From NCBI RefSeq assembly GCF_002224125.1, contig NZ_NCSM01000047.1, positions 1-56,116 of the forward strand: a stretch of DNA of 56,116 nt, in the 5' to 3' direction. Made by a program: the position numbers and the translations under genes. Below, piece by piece: positions 32,756 through 45,978 of this stretch. How positions within the stretch are numbered: the stretch's first letter is position 1; each line of letters starts with the position of its first letter. The notes below the pieces were generated by a model that saw nothing but the letters and a program-made list of their open reading frames with translations, made no database searches and had not been told where the DNA came from. The DNA is from Streptomyces sp. NBS 14/10 (GTDB lineage: Bacteria > Actinomycetota > Actinomycetes > Streptomycetales > Streptomycetaceae).

Positions 32756-33135
32756 TTGCTGGCCCTCGTGCGCGGTCGCCGTACCGTCGGTGCGGTCCCC
32801 GGAGTCGTCGATCACGGTGACCCGCCGTCGTGCGGGGCCGTCGCCGGCTGCTCGCGCAGCACTTCAAGCCGCCGGTCGTTGACCTGCTCGGCCTCCCAGG
32901 GGGACTCGGACAGGAGGAACTGCAGCCGCTGCACCCCCGGCATCCCCGCACCCGCCACCGGCTCCGCCCCGGCCAGGCAGGTGATCGTCTTGTTCCGCTC
33001 CCGCGTCGCCGGCAGCCCGGTCAGATACTCACGAAACCCTCGCCGCTGGGCCAGGCTGAAGAAGAGGTCGTCGAACCGGGCCGCGTACTCCTCCAACGGC
33101 CCCGGAGCAGGCGGAGACGGACGGCGAGCAGTCAT
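32756..33135 (-). pseudogene. 5' part of an IS701-type transposase
   Basis: From ATG 33135 the minus strand reads MTARRPSPPAPGPLEEYAAR, FDDLFFSLAQRRGFREYLTG, LAGAEPVAGAGMPGVQRLQ and FLLSESPWEAEQVNDRRLE. After a frameshift it continues TVIDDSGDRTDGTATAHEG, the DDE Asp motif of IS701-type transposases. It is cut at about 32756, where the IS5 fragment ends. Only the first quarter of the protein remains. Confidence 0.7.
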
Positions 33136-33626
33136 CTTCCGCCCCCAGCAAGGCGGTTGGCTCCTACCGCCGGCCTGCGACCGACCCGTCCCGTCGTCAA
33201 CCCAACCACGCCGGATTCAACGAACTACCGCTGGACAGGGTCGGGTCCGCACACGCCGCGGTACCTCTTCCGCGTGCCCTTCAATCGCAGTTCCTCAGCC
33301 GTATACACGTTGGGGGGCAGAGACCAGTAGGGGCCTTGCGGATGATTGAGAAGGCGCAGGTCAGGAACTCATCTCAGGTGCCTCTGGGAACGCCCCCTCT
33401 GATTCGAGAACGGCTGGGTCGTCCGTCCAGGTCAGGTGGTTGGCTGTGAGTACCTGCGGCTGATGCCGTTCTCGCGGCTCAGACGGGACAGAGGAGAGCA
33501 TCCTCCCAGCGGTCCCCGGCCACTCGGGCCCGTGCCTGGGGATCCGGCCGCCTTACGGCAGTGCGGTGGTGCGCGTGGCGGGCCGGCGCTGGCAGAACCA
33601 GGCCCGCCGTCATGTCGTCGCGGTAC
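33136..33626. other. Spacer between the IS701 scrap and the GH51 gene
   Basis: About 490 bases with no recognised gene. Part may be the outer end of the IS701 element. No terminator of the GH51 operon could be identified with confidence. Confidence 0.4.
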
Positions 33627-35126
33627 TCAGCCCAGCGCGATTGCGGTCCACGACACCGGCGGCAGCTCGATGCTGAGCAGCCCGTCGGACAGGATCGCGC
33701 TCGGGTTCGCGTGCGGGGTCACGCGGTTCTGCTCGGTGAGTGTGTTCTTCGCATACGCATCCGGGTCGGCGAGTGTGACCGCCTCCAGAACCCGCGGGGA
33801 GCCAAGGCTGCGCACATCGACCGTGACCTGAGTGGCCTGCGAAAGCCCGCGGTTGACGAGGAAGATCGCGGCCCGGTCCTCGTCGACGGTCGCGACGGCG
33901 TCGACGGCAGACGCCTCGCCATGGCGTTCCGTCGTGTAGGTCGGCGCCTCGACAACGGGCCGGATCACCTCACCGGCGGCAAGCCGGCTGGTGATCGAGA
34001 ACGGGTAGAAGGTCGTCTGCCGCCAGGCAGGGCCCCCGGGCTCGGTCATGATCGGCGCGATCACGTTGACCAGTTGCGCGAGCGAGGCCGACGTGACGCG
34101 GTCGCTGTGCTTGAGCAGCGTCATCAGCAGGTTGCCGACGACGACGGCGTCCGCCACCGAGTAGACGTCCTCCAGCTGCCGGGGGGCGTGCCGCCACTCG
34201 TCGTTGACCTCGTCGGACTCGTGGAACTCCTTTTGGTACCAGACGTTCCACTCGTCGAACGAGATGTTGATCTTCTTCTTGGAGCGCTTCTTGTACCCCA
34301 CGTGGTCGGCGGTCGCGACGACGGTGTCGATGAAGTAGTCCATGTCGGCCGCCGAGGCGAGGAACGAGCCGAGGTCGCCGTCGAGCTCCTGGTAGTAGGC
34401 GTGGCAGGAGACGTAGTCGACGTGGTCGTAGGTGTGCTCGAGCACCGTGCGCTCCCAGTCGCCGAAGGTCGGCATCCAGGAGCCGGAGGAGCCGCAGACC
34501 ACGAGTTCGAGGTCCTTGTCGGCCATCTTCATCGCGCCGGCGGTACGGGCGGCGAGCTTGCCGTAGTCGTCGGCCGTCAGGAAGCCGGTCTGCCAGGGTC
34601 CGTCCATCTCGTTGCCGAGGCACCACATGCGCACGTTGTGCGGCTCCGGCGTGCCGTTGGCGACACGCAGGTCCGACAGCGCCGTACCGGAGGGGTGGTT
34701 GGCGTACTCGAGCAGGTCCAGGGCGGGCTGGATGCCCCGCGTGCCGAGGTTCACCGCGAGCATCAGCTCGGAGTCGGTGAGCTTGAGCCAGCGGGCGAAC
34801 TCGTCCAGGCCGACCTGGTTCGACTCCAGCGAATGCCAGGCGAGGTCGCGGCGCACCGGGCGCTTGTCGCGTGGGCCGATCGAGTCCTCCCAGCGGAAGC
34901 CGGAGACGAAGTTGCCGCCCGGGTAGCGGATGGTCGTGCTGCCGAGCTCCCTGACGAGCGCGACGACGTCCATACGGAACCCTTCGTCGTTCGCGCTCGG
35001 GTGTTCCGGCTCGTAGAGCCCGGTGTACACGCAGCGGCCGAGGTGTTCGACGAACGAGCCGAAGGTGCGGCGTCGGACAGGAGCGATGACGGCCTGCTTG
35101 TCGAGAACGATGTGGGCGCGGGGCAA
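33627..35126 (-). CDS. Intracellular GH51 alpha-L-arabinofuranosidase
   Basis: This 499-residue GH51 enzyme opens with FGSFVEHLGRCVYTGLYEP, then STTIRYPGGNFVSGFRWEDS. It carries the general acid/base Glu in WCLGNEMDGPWQ (E173) and the nucleophile Glu in ISFDEWNVWY (E292). Positions and length match typical GH51 enzymes. It removes terminal L-arabinofuranose from arabinan or arabinoxylan oligosaccharides. No signal peptide is present, so it acts in the cytoplasm. The start is TTG at 35126 with AAAGGA upstream; the next in-frame ATG lies inside the catalytic fold. It is the last gene of the importer operon, 50 bases after the second permease. Confidence 0.92.
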   Translation of the reverse strand: MPRAHIVLDKQAVIAPVRRRTFGSFVEHLGRCVYTGLYEPEHPSANDEGFRMDVVALVRELGSTTIRYPGGNFVSGFRWEDSIGPRDKRPVRRDLAWHSLESNQVGLDEFARWLKLTDSELMLAVNLGTRGIQPALDLLEYANHPSGTALSDLRVANGTPEPHNVRMWCLGNEMDGPWQTGFLTADDYGKLAARTAGAMKMADKDLELVVCGSSGSWMPTFGDWERTVLEHTYDHVDYVSCHAYYQELDGDLGSFLASAADMDYFIDTVVATADHVGYKKRSKKKINISFDEWNVWYQKEFHESDEVNDEWRHAPRQLEDVYSVADAVVVGNLLMTLLKHSDRVTSASLAQLVNVIAPIMTEPGGPAWRQTTFYPFSITSRLAAGEVIRPVVEAPTYTTERHGEASAVDAVATVDEDRAAIFLVNRGLSQATQVTVDVRSLGSPRVLEAVTLADPDAYAKNTLTEQNRVTPHANPSAILSDGLLSIELPPVSWTAIALG

Positions 35127-35176
35127 TGCAGTGGTCCTTTGCAGTTCAGGATGGGGGTGGTGGGGCAGCGAACGCG

Positions 35177-36055
35177 CTACTTGACGGAGCCTGCGGTCAG
35201 GCCCTTGCGCCAGAACCGCTGGAGACTGATGAAGGCGATGAGCAGGGGGATCAGCGACAGGAACGCACCGGTGATCGGCAGCAGCGGCGGCACTCCGTTG
35301 GCGAACTCCGCGCGCCACTGCACCAGGCCCACCGTGACGGGCTGCAGTGAGGGGGTGTTGAGCATGAGCGAGGGCAGCAGGTAGTTGTTCCAGATGCCGA
35401 CGAACTGGAACAGGAAGACGGTCACCAGTGCCGGGGACATCAGCGGCAGGGCGATCCGGAAGAAGGTGCGCTGTTCGCCTGCTCCGTCGAGCCGTGCGGC
35501 CTCCAGCAGTTCGTCCGGGACGGACGCCGCGGCGAAGATCCGGCACAGGTAGACGCCGAACGGGCTGACACAGCTGGGCAGCAGCACCGACCAGTAGGAG
35601 TTGGTGATGTCCAGCTTGGCCATGAGCAGGAACAACGGCAGGGCGAACATCGGCGCCGGGATGAGAACCGAGGCGAGGATGACGTTGAACACGCTTTCCC
35701 GGCCGCGGAAGCTGAACTTGGACAGCGCGTAGCCGGCCATCGCGGACAGCAGGGTGCCGACGGTGGCGCCGACGAAACTGTACAGCGCGCTGTTGGCGAG
35801 CCAGGTGGAGAATATGCCGCCCTCGAAGCTGAACACGTCTCTGATGTTGGTGACCAGGTCGAAGTGGGAGAACCACAGCGGCGTACCGGTATAGAGGTAG
35901 CCCGAGGCCTTGGTCGCGGAGACGAACAGCCACCACAGCGGGATCAGCGTGTACAGGGCCATCAGGCCCAGCATGCCGTTGACGACGACCTTGCTCGCGA
36001 TGTCGGGGCCGCGGCGGGCCGGTCGGGTCGGTCGGTCGGCCGAAATCACGCTCAT
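35177..36055 (-). CDS. Sugar ABC transporter permease (MalG type)
   Basis: This 292-residue membrane protein has six predicted helices. The permease (EAA) motif is ELLEAARLDGAGEQRTFFRIALPLMSPAL, typical of carbohydrate importers of the CUT1 class. It forms a heterodimer with the product of the next gene upstream. The start codon shares ATGA with the stop of that gene (36052-36055). No ATPase gene is present, so the importer probably uses the shared sugar ATPase (MsiK) common in Streptomyces; this last point is inference. Confidence 0.92.
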   Translation of the reverse strand: MSVISADRPTRPARRGPDIASKVVVNGMLGLMALYTLIPLWWLFVSATKASGYLYTGTPLWFSHFDLVTNIRDVFSFEGGIFSTWLANSALYSFVGATVGTLLSAMAGYALSKFSFRGRESVFNVILASVLIPAPMFALPLFLLMAKLDITNSYWSVLLPSCVSPFGVYLCRIFAAASVPDELLEAARLDGAGEQRTFFRIALPLMSPALVTVFLFQFVGIWNNYLLPSLMLNTPSLQPVTVGLVQWRAEFANGVPPLLPITGAFLSLIPLLIAFISLQRFWRKGLTAGSVK

Positions 36056-37032
36056 GCCATCGCTCCCTTGCGCTGGTTGTACTTGAGAAAGCCGAACGAG
36101 AGCACGAGGGTGATCAGCGCGAGCACGACGGACTGGGCGGCGGCCAGGTTCTGGCCGCCCACGTCCATGCCCAGGGTCGCGTTCATGATCGGGGAGAACT
36201 TCGGGTCGACGCCCGGGATGCGCGCACTGACCAGCACCGCCGGCTCGGTGTACAGCTGCGCCGTCCCGATGATGGAGAAGATCGTGGTCAGCACCAGCGC
36301 GGGACGTACCAGCGGGATCTTCACCGCCCACGCCAGGCGCCATCCGGTGCAGCCGTCGAGCGCGGCGGCCTCCATCACCTCCGCCGGGATCGTCTGCAGC
36401 GCGGAGTAGATGATCAGCATGTTGTAGCCGGTCCAGCCCCACGTGATCATGTTCCCGATCGAGAACGGGACCCACGACGGCGACAGGAAGTCGACGTCGA
36501 TCCCGAGGTGGGACAGCGGTCCGGTGAACGGCGAGAGGTCTTTCGCCAGGAGGAATGACCACATCAACGCGGCGATCGCACCCGGCAGCGCGTAGGGCAG
36601 GAAGAACGTGAGCCGGTAGGTCTTCCGCAGCCGGGCCGAGCGGGAGTCCAGCAGGAGCGCGAGCAGGAGGGCCAGGCCGAGCATGACCGGGACCTGGACG
36701 CAGCCCAGCAGCACGACCCGGGTGATCGACGCGGTGAAGTCGTGGTCGCTGAAGGCGGCGGCGTAGTTGGACAGTCCCGCGAACTCTGTGGACTGCGCAC
36801 CGCCGAACAGCCCGGTGCGGTGGACGGTGAAGAAGCTCTGGTAGATCGCGTAGCCGATCGGCGCGACCATCATGGTCAGGAAGAGCACCGCGAACGGCGC
36901 CAGGAAGCCCGACGCGGTCAACGCGCTGCGGCGGCCGGTGCGCCGAGGCCGGCCGGAGGCGGAGACCCGGGGGGTGCCCGCGGGCGCCGGCCGCGGCGGT
37001 GACGCGGCCCGGGTGCTGCTGGGACTGCTCAT
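36052..37032 (-). CDS. Sugar ABC transporter permease (MalF type)
   Basis: This 326-residue permease has a Pro/Arg-rich cytoplasmic start (about 35 residues) and six helices, with EVMEAAALDGCTGWRLAWAVKIPLV as the EAA loop that contacts the ATPase. It belongs to the CUT1 oligosaccharide importers. It follows the solute-binding lipoprotein by about 100 bases and overlaps the second permease by ATGA. The ATG at 37032 gives the whole protein. Confidence 0.92.
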   Translation of the reverse strand: MSSPSSTRAASPPRPAPAGTPRVSASGRPRRTGRRSALTASGFLAPFAVLFLTMMVAPIGYAIYQSFFTVHRTGLFGGAQSTEFAGLSNYAAAFSDHDFTASITRVVLLGCVQVPVMLGLALLLALLLDSRSARLRKTYRLTFFLPYALPGAIAALMWSFLLAKDLSPFTGPLSHLGIDVDFLSPSWVPFSIGNMITWGWTGYNMLIIYSALQTIPAEVMEAAALDGCTGWRLAWAVKIPLVRPALVLTTIFSIIGTAQLYTEPAVLVSARIPGVDPKFSPIMNATLGMDVGGQNLAAAQSVVLALITLVLSFGFLKYNQRKGAMA

Positions 37033-37132
37033 GGAAACCTCGCTGGGCGGTTCGTCGTCAGGGAGCGGGTCCCCGCGGCGCCGGGTACTGGCGGCCGCGG
37101 GAACTCTTCGGGGCGGCTGGAGTTCCGCGGCC

Positions 37133-38440
37133 TCAGCCGTTGGTCACCGACAGTCCGAGCTTCTTGATCGCGGCGACCGTCGAGGCCTGGACCTTGGTGA
37201 CCGCGTCCGGCAGGGTGCCCTTGCCCATGGCGCCGGTGAGGTCCGTCTGGACCTGCTGATAGGTCGGGCCGTTGGTCCAGGTGCTGGGCACCTGCGCGGC
37301 GGAGGCCTTGTAGACGTCGCCGACCTTCTGGCCGCCGAAGTACGGGTCACCTGCCTTCAGCGCCGGGTCGTCCTGTCCGGCCTTCGACGCCGGGTACAGC
37401 CCGCTTTCGATGCCCGTCTTCACGGCCTGCGGGTCACTGGACAGGAAATCGGCGAACTGCGCGGCTTCGCGGGGCGACTTGCACCCGGTCATCACCGAGG
37501 TGGCCGAGCCGCCGTTGCTGGAGCTCTTGCCGTCGCCGGCCTCCCAGGTCGGCATCGGGGCGACCCTCCACTTGCCGGACAGGCCCTTCAGGTCGGACTT
37601 GATGCCGCCGGCGGCCCAGGACGCGTTGACGAACGTCAGCACCTTGCCGGCTGCGGCGGCCTTGTTGAACTTCGGGTCCCAGGCGTTGCCGGACTTCGAC
37701 ACCAGACCCTTGTCCTTCAGGCCCTGCCAGAAGGCGGCGACCTTGCGGGTGCCGGGGTTGTCGATGCTGACGGTCCAGCTGTCTCCCTTGACCGAGTACC
37801 AGGACTGGCCGGTCTGCAGGGTGTAGGCCGCCAGATCGTTGCCCTCGCTGGGCGCGTTGCCGAACTTCACGCTCGGATCGGCGGCGGCGACCTTCTCGGC
37901 GTCGGCCTTGTACTCGGCCCAGGTGGCCGGCGGCTTGGTGATGCCGTACTTGGCGAACAGGTCCTTGCGGTAGAAGAGGACCATCGGGCCGACGTCCACC
38001 GGGACTCCGTAGACCTTGCCGCCGATGCTGGAGGCGGAGACCGCCGACGGGACGAACTTGGCCATGTCGGCGCTCGCGTACTTCGTGATGTCCATGACCG
38101 TGTTCTTCACGAGCATCGACGGGATGGCCTGGTACTCGATCTGGGCCAGGCACGGGCCCTCGCCGGCGGTGATGGCGTTGCTGATCTGGGTGTAGCCGCC
38201 CGTGCCGCCCGACGGGATCTTCTTGAAGGTGACCTTGGCGTTCGGGTGGGAGGCGTTCCACTGGTCGACGATCTTCTCGTAGCCGGCCCAGCCCCAGAAC
38301 TCCATCTTCACCGGCCCGCTCTGGCCCGATTCCTCGGCGGAGTCGTTCTTGTCACTGCTGCACGCGCCGACGCCGAATGCCATGACCGCCGCGGTGGCGA
38401 GCGCCAGGAGTCTGCGGGTGCGTATGGTGGTGCTGTCCAT
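37133..38440 (-). CDS. Extracellular solute-binding lipoprotein of a sugar ABC importer
   Basis: This 435-residue protein has a lipoprotein signal (LALATAAVMAFGVGAC, lipidated Cys27). A family 1 sugar-binding fold follows, with VKMEFWGWAGYEKIVDQW, WAEYKADAEKV and GLYPASKAGQDDP. It captures oligosaccharides outside the membrane for the two permeases. Given the surrounding arabinofuranosidase and beta-galactosidase, the ligand is likely an arabinose- or galactose-containing oligosaccharide (inference). GAAGGG precedes the ATG at 38440. A short hairpin at 38490-38509 separates it from the GH2 gene upstream and may set its relative expression. Confidence 0.9.
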   Translation of the reverse strand: MDSTTIRTRRLLALATAAVMAFGVGACSSDKNDSAEESGQSGPVKMEFWGWAGYEKIVDQWNASHPNAKVTFKKIPSGGTGGYTQISNAITAGEGPCLAQIEYQAIPSMLVKNTVMDITKYASADMAKFVPSAVSASSIGGKVYGVPVDVGPMVLFYRKDLFAKYGITKPPATWAEYKADAEKVAAADPSVKFGNAPSEGNDLAAYTLQTGQSWYSVKGDSWTVSIDNPGTRKVAAFWQGLKDKGLVSKSGNAWDPKFNKAAAAGKVLTFVNASWAAGGIKSDLKGLSGKWRVAPMPTWEAGDGKSSSNGGSATSVMTGCKSPREAAQFADFLSSDPQAVKTGIESGLYPASKAGQDDPALKAGDPYFGGQKVGDVYKASAAQVPSTWTNGPTYQQVQTDLTGAMGKGTLPDAVTKVQASTVAAIKKLGLSVTNG

Positions 38441-38489
38441 GAGAGGGAAACCCTTCGTGACGGGGGACTGACTTACTGGACTGTCGGTG

Positions 38490-38508
38490 GGCGGGCGGCC
38501 AGGCCCGC

Positions 38509-38509
<1 letters not shown>
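38490..38509 (-). terminator. Hairpin between the GH2 gene and the importer operon
   Basis: GGCGGGC (38490-38496) pairs with GCCCGCC (38503-38509) at the end of the GH2 gene. It is a weak terminator or an attenuating/processing hairpin between the two units. Confidence 0.4.
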
Positions 38510-42630
<4,121 letters not shown>

Positions 42631-42758
42631 TCAGCGTAGGGCGACTGCCGCAACAGGGCAAGGCTTCGCGCAGCGACCGTGATTCAGCCGTTACGGGGAA
42701 CGGCGAGGGCGTCGCAGGCAGGTCACCGCTGTTTCCGCGACTTGATGTGCACGGAGCA

Positions 42759-42788
42759 TTGACGGTCCCGGAAATACGGCAGTAACGT
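42759..42788 (+). promoter_or_regulatory. Promoter candidate for the beta-helix gene
   Basis: TTGACG (42759-42764) and TAACGT (42783-42788) are 18 bases apart, about 220 bases before the ATG at 43008. The boxes and spacing closely resemble those before GH43. The rest of the 417-bp spacer 42591-43007 has no gene. Confidence 0.5.
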
Positions 42789-43007
42789 CCCCGTCACGCC
42801 CGATCCCGTGGATCGGTCAATGCAGTGGAGCCACCCTGGGCCACCGCGCGAAACAACACTCGGCCTCACCCGCGTCACCCGCTCGGTGCGTCGTGGTGGT
42901 CCCCTCGACCCCGACGGCCGCAGCATCGCGAATGCTCCGCGCCGTCTCCAGCAGACGGCGAGCGCCTGAACAGACCCGTAAAGGTCTCGTCCTGAGGAGA
43001 GACAGGC

Positions 43008-45803
43008 ATGATCAGACCGGCCGGCGGCGACGCCGACCCGAACCCTGCCCCGGCGCGACGCAGCTCGCGCGTGAAGCGCTTCATCGCGGCCGCTGCCGGC
43101 GCCACCATTGCGGTGGCGAGCCTCATGCTCACCGGCGCCGTCCCCGCACACGCCGCCACCACCGTCCACACGTACGCCCCGACAGGAGTGGGAGGCGGTA
43201 CGACGACGTCCCCGGACGCGGCGTCCACCAAGTACCAGGTGCAAGTCGCCGGCACGCCCGTCCAGGCTGTCCGGTACACCGCGAACCGCAACAACTTCGA
43301 CATCGCGCGCTTCGCGTCGGACTCCCGGACACCGACGATCACGGTCACGCTGCCCAGCACCACGATCGACACGGTGAACATCTACCCGGCGCGCTACTAC
43401 CCGTCCAGCAGCGTCTCGGTGAGCGCGGACAAACACACCCTGACGTTCCAGATGTCAGCCGACGCCGGGTTGAACCAAGCGATCGTGATGGTCAACGGCG
43501 ACTCGACCAGCGTGACGGGACAGCCCTACCTGGCGGTCATCAACGACCCTCTGGAAGACCCGGCGCAGCGTCCGAACACCACGAGCGCACCGGATGGTTC
43601 CGGCGTCAACCTGCAGACCGGTGTCCTCAACTTCCAGGAGTTCGCCGCGAAGTACCTCGCGGCGCACCCGAACAGCACGGCTCAGAAGGCTCCCGCCGCG
43701 ACGACGAGCTCCGTGGCCGGCAAGACCGTCAACGGCACCGCCATCCCCGCCGGTCAGAAAACCTCGGCCGGGACCCTGGTGAGCGCGAGCAGTGTCAATG
43801 TGCGGTACCCGAATGTGCGGATGATGGCCGCCGACGACGTCACGTACGCCCTGAAGGCCGCCATCGACACCATCAAAGCCAACCCCACGGCGCTCAACAC
43901 GCTCTACTTCCCGAACGGCACGTACGTGTGGTCCGGTCTCATGGTCAACGGTGTGGACGGCAGCAAGCTCAAGGGCGGCAAGCTGAAGATCTACACCGAC
44001 GAAGGGGCCCTGCTGAAGAACCGCATCCAGGGGTACATGGAGGCGTTCGAGCCGGCGGTCGGGATCATCAACTCCAGCAACATCGAAATCGACGGCCGCG
44101 GCGTCTTCGACGGCAACGGCGTGGCGAACTACCGCAGTGACTCGCACGACGCCTACCGCAGCCAGCACCAGGGCGGCGTCATGGTCATGCACTCGTCGGA
44201 CATCACGTTCAACGAAACCTACCTGCGCGACTCGAAGCAGTGGAACTATGAGACCCACAGCGCCAACAGGGTGACGTTCAACAACATCAAGGGCCTCACC
44301 CCGTACCCCCAGCCGTGGATCGACGGGACGGACTTCGCGAGCGGCCAGGACATCACCGCCAACGGCGTCTTCACCCTCGGCAACGACGACGCGTTCGCCT
44401 CCGGCCACTACAACCCCAGCGACGGATTCACCCCGATGGCCGCCGGCGTGTGGGGCAACTTCCAGCTCGGCACATCCACCCCCGACGTCCAGGGCTATGC
44501 CAACGCGGTGGGCGCCCACGACGCCGTCGCCGACGAGCTCGGGTTCGACAACTACCACTGGGACAACGCGGACTCGAAGAACATCTCGGTCAGCGACACG
44601 CTGAGCTGGTCCTCCGGTGCCGGCAACTCGATCCGCATCGGATGGAGTTCGTGGGGATACAAGCTCAACAACTACACGTTCGACAACTTCAACTCCATCT
44701 CGCAGGGGGCCGGCGGCATCTTCACGCAGAACAGCCCCAAGCCGTACCCGCGTATCTCGAGCATCGTGATCAAGAACAGCTCGTTCGACACCTCCCGGTA
44801 CGGGTCGGGACCGATCAGGCTCAACGGCGGCAACGGATCCACCCAGACCATCACCGCCGACGACCAGGCGACCTACGGGTTCGCCCCCAACCCTGACGGG
44901 TCGGGCGCCACGTACACGTACACCAAGACCCCGATCAGCACCTTCAAGCTCGACAACGTGTGGTTCTCGGAGCAGAAGACGAGCAGCAGCCCGTTGAACG
45001 GCGCCACGAACGTGACGCTGAACAACCTCCGCGTCGGGAACCAGCTCGTCCAGTACTCCAGCCAGTTCCCGCTGGCGCCGAGCGGGATCGGCACGCTGAC
45101 GTCCACCTTCACGGACGCGAACGGCCAGACCCAGAACGTCAAGGCCGGCGCCCTCACCAACGGCGACACCTGGGTGGGTGCGTGGACCGGCGACCAGACC
45201 AAGAACAACTCCTCGGACCTGACCCTCATCACCCGCAACACCGGGGTCGGCCTGATGGGCGAGCAGTACACCACAGGGTCCGGCGACGGAAAGATCTCCT
45301 ACATCCAGTTCCCCCTCAACAGCCTCACCAAGGCACCGAGCCAGGCGACACTCCATCTCACCTACGTCGGCCACCGCTATTCGTCGGTCCCGTCGACTGA
45401 CACCGACCAACTCCTCGTGCAACCCGTCAGCGACACCACCTGCACCGGCGGCGGCACGTCCTGCCCGATCAACACGATGACCTGGCAGAACCGGCCGAGC
45501 TTCACCGCCACGACCTCCTCCGTCGCCAAGTCGGCCACCTTCAGCCTCGGTTCGACCATCGTCCCCGAGGGCGGTGGGACCCACCAGGGCAACGCCATCG
45601 ACGGCCGCGACATCACCGTCGACATCACCTCCTTCGTCCAGAAGGCTTACGCGGCCAACCAGTCCACGCTCCTGCTCGCCGTCGGTAACGCGGGGGGCAC
45701 GAACCACGAGCTGCGCTTCGTCAGCTCGGAAGGCGCCACCGGCTCCGGGAAGCTCACCAACGGGACCGCCGAGATGGCGCCCGGGGTGACCGTGACCCCG
45801 TAG
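43008..45803 (+). CDS. Secreted parallel beta-helix glycoside hydrolase (GH28/GH49-like) with C-terminal DNRLRE-like domain
   Basis: This 931-residue protein has a Sec signal (RFIAAAAGATIAVASLMLTG ending AVPAHA, cut near residue 49). An N-terminal beta-sandwich (about 50-185) precedes a right-handed parallel beta-helix (about 270-680) built from repeats such as VGIINSSNIEIDGRGVFDGN and HSANRVTFNNIKGL. Conserved acids sit in GNDDAFASGHYN (about 459-461), and GNSIRIGW (about 538) resembles the DDA and GW motifs of GH49 dextranases. The C-terminal 210 residues (from WVGAWTGDQTKNNSSDLTLI) are a DNRLRE/carbohydrate-binding-like sandwich. GAGGAG precedes the ATG. It probably cuts an exposed polysaccharide backbone or side chain; the linkage is unknown. 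Confidence 0.7.
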   Translation: MIRPAGGDADPNPAPARRSSRVKRFIAAAAGATIAVASLMLTGAVPAHAATTVHTYAPTGVGGGTTTSPDAASTKYQVQVAGTPVQAVRYTANRNNFDIARFASDSRTPTITVTLPSTTIDTVNIYPARYYPSSSVSVSADKHTLTFQMSADAGLNQAIVMVNGDSTSVTGQPYLAVINDPLEDPAQRPNTTSAPDGSGVNLQTGVLNFQEFAAKYLAAHPNSTAQKAPAATTSSVAGKTVNGTAIPAGQKTSAGTLVSASSVNVRYPNVRMMAADDVTYALKAAIDTIKANPTALNTLYFPNGTYVWSGLMVNGVDGSKLKGGKLKIYTDEGALLKNRIQGYMEAFEPAVGIINSSNIEIDGRGVFDGNGVANYRSDSHDAYRSQHQGGVMVMHSSDITFNETYLRDSKQWNYETHSANRVTFNNIKGLTPYPQPWIDGTDFASGQDITANGVFTLGNDDAFASGHYNPSDGFTPMAAGVWGNFQLGTSTPDVQGYANAVGAHDAVADELGFDNYHWDNADSKNISVSDTLSWSSGAGNSIRIGWSSWGYKLNNYTFDNFNSISQGAGGIFTQNSPKPYPRISSIVIKNSSFDTSRYGSGPIRLNGGNGSTQTITADDQATYGFAPNPDGSGATYTYTKTPISTFKLDNVWFSEQKTSSSPLNGATNVTLNNLRVGNQLVQYSSQFPLAPSGIGTLTSTFTDANGQTQNVKAGALTNGDTWVGAWTGDQTKNNSSDLTLITRNTGVGLMGEQYTTGSGDGKISYIQFPLNSLTKAPSQATLHLTYVGHRYSSVPSTDTDQLLVQPVSDTTCTGGGTSCPINTMTWQNRPSFTATTSSVAKSATFSLGSTIVPEGGGTHQGNAIDGRDITVDITSFVQKAYAANQSTLLLAVGNAGGTNHELRFVSSEGATGSGKLTNGTAEMAPGVTVTP

Positions 45804-45809
45804 ACACTC

Positions 45810-45843
45810 GAGGCCGGTCCGTCCCCGCGGGGCGGGCCGGCCT
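45810..45843 (+). terminator. Terminator after the beta-helix gene
   Basis: Arms of about 16 bases beginning GAGGCCGG and ending CCGGCCTC pair with only small bulges around a GC loop, seven bases past the stop codon. Confidence 0.7.
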
Positions 45844-45978
45844 CAGCCGTCCGGTTCTGCAGTCGACGGCTGAGGCAACCACCGCACGTCTGGCAAAGCG
45901 CTGTTGTTCACCACCGCACCCGCACCGGTGGCACCCCTGTGCCCAGTTGTACTCACCGTCCGACAACGGAGTCGACCC

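Noticed and set aside
33561..35384. Long plus-strand frame across GH51
   Set aside because: Antisense to a well-supported GH51 enzyme with both catalytic Glu residues.
43455..45707. 750-codon minus-strand frame across the beta-helix gene
   Set aside because: Mirror frame of a gene with signal peptide and ribosome site; Val/Gly/Arg-rich without domains.
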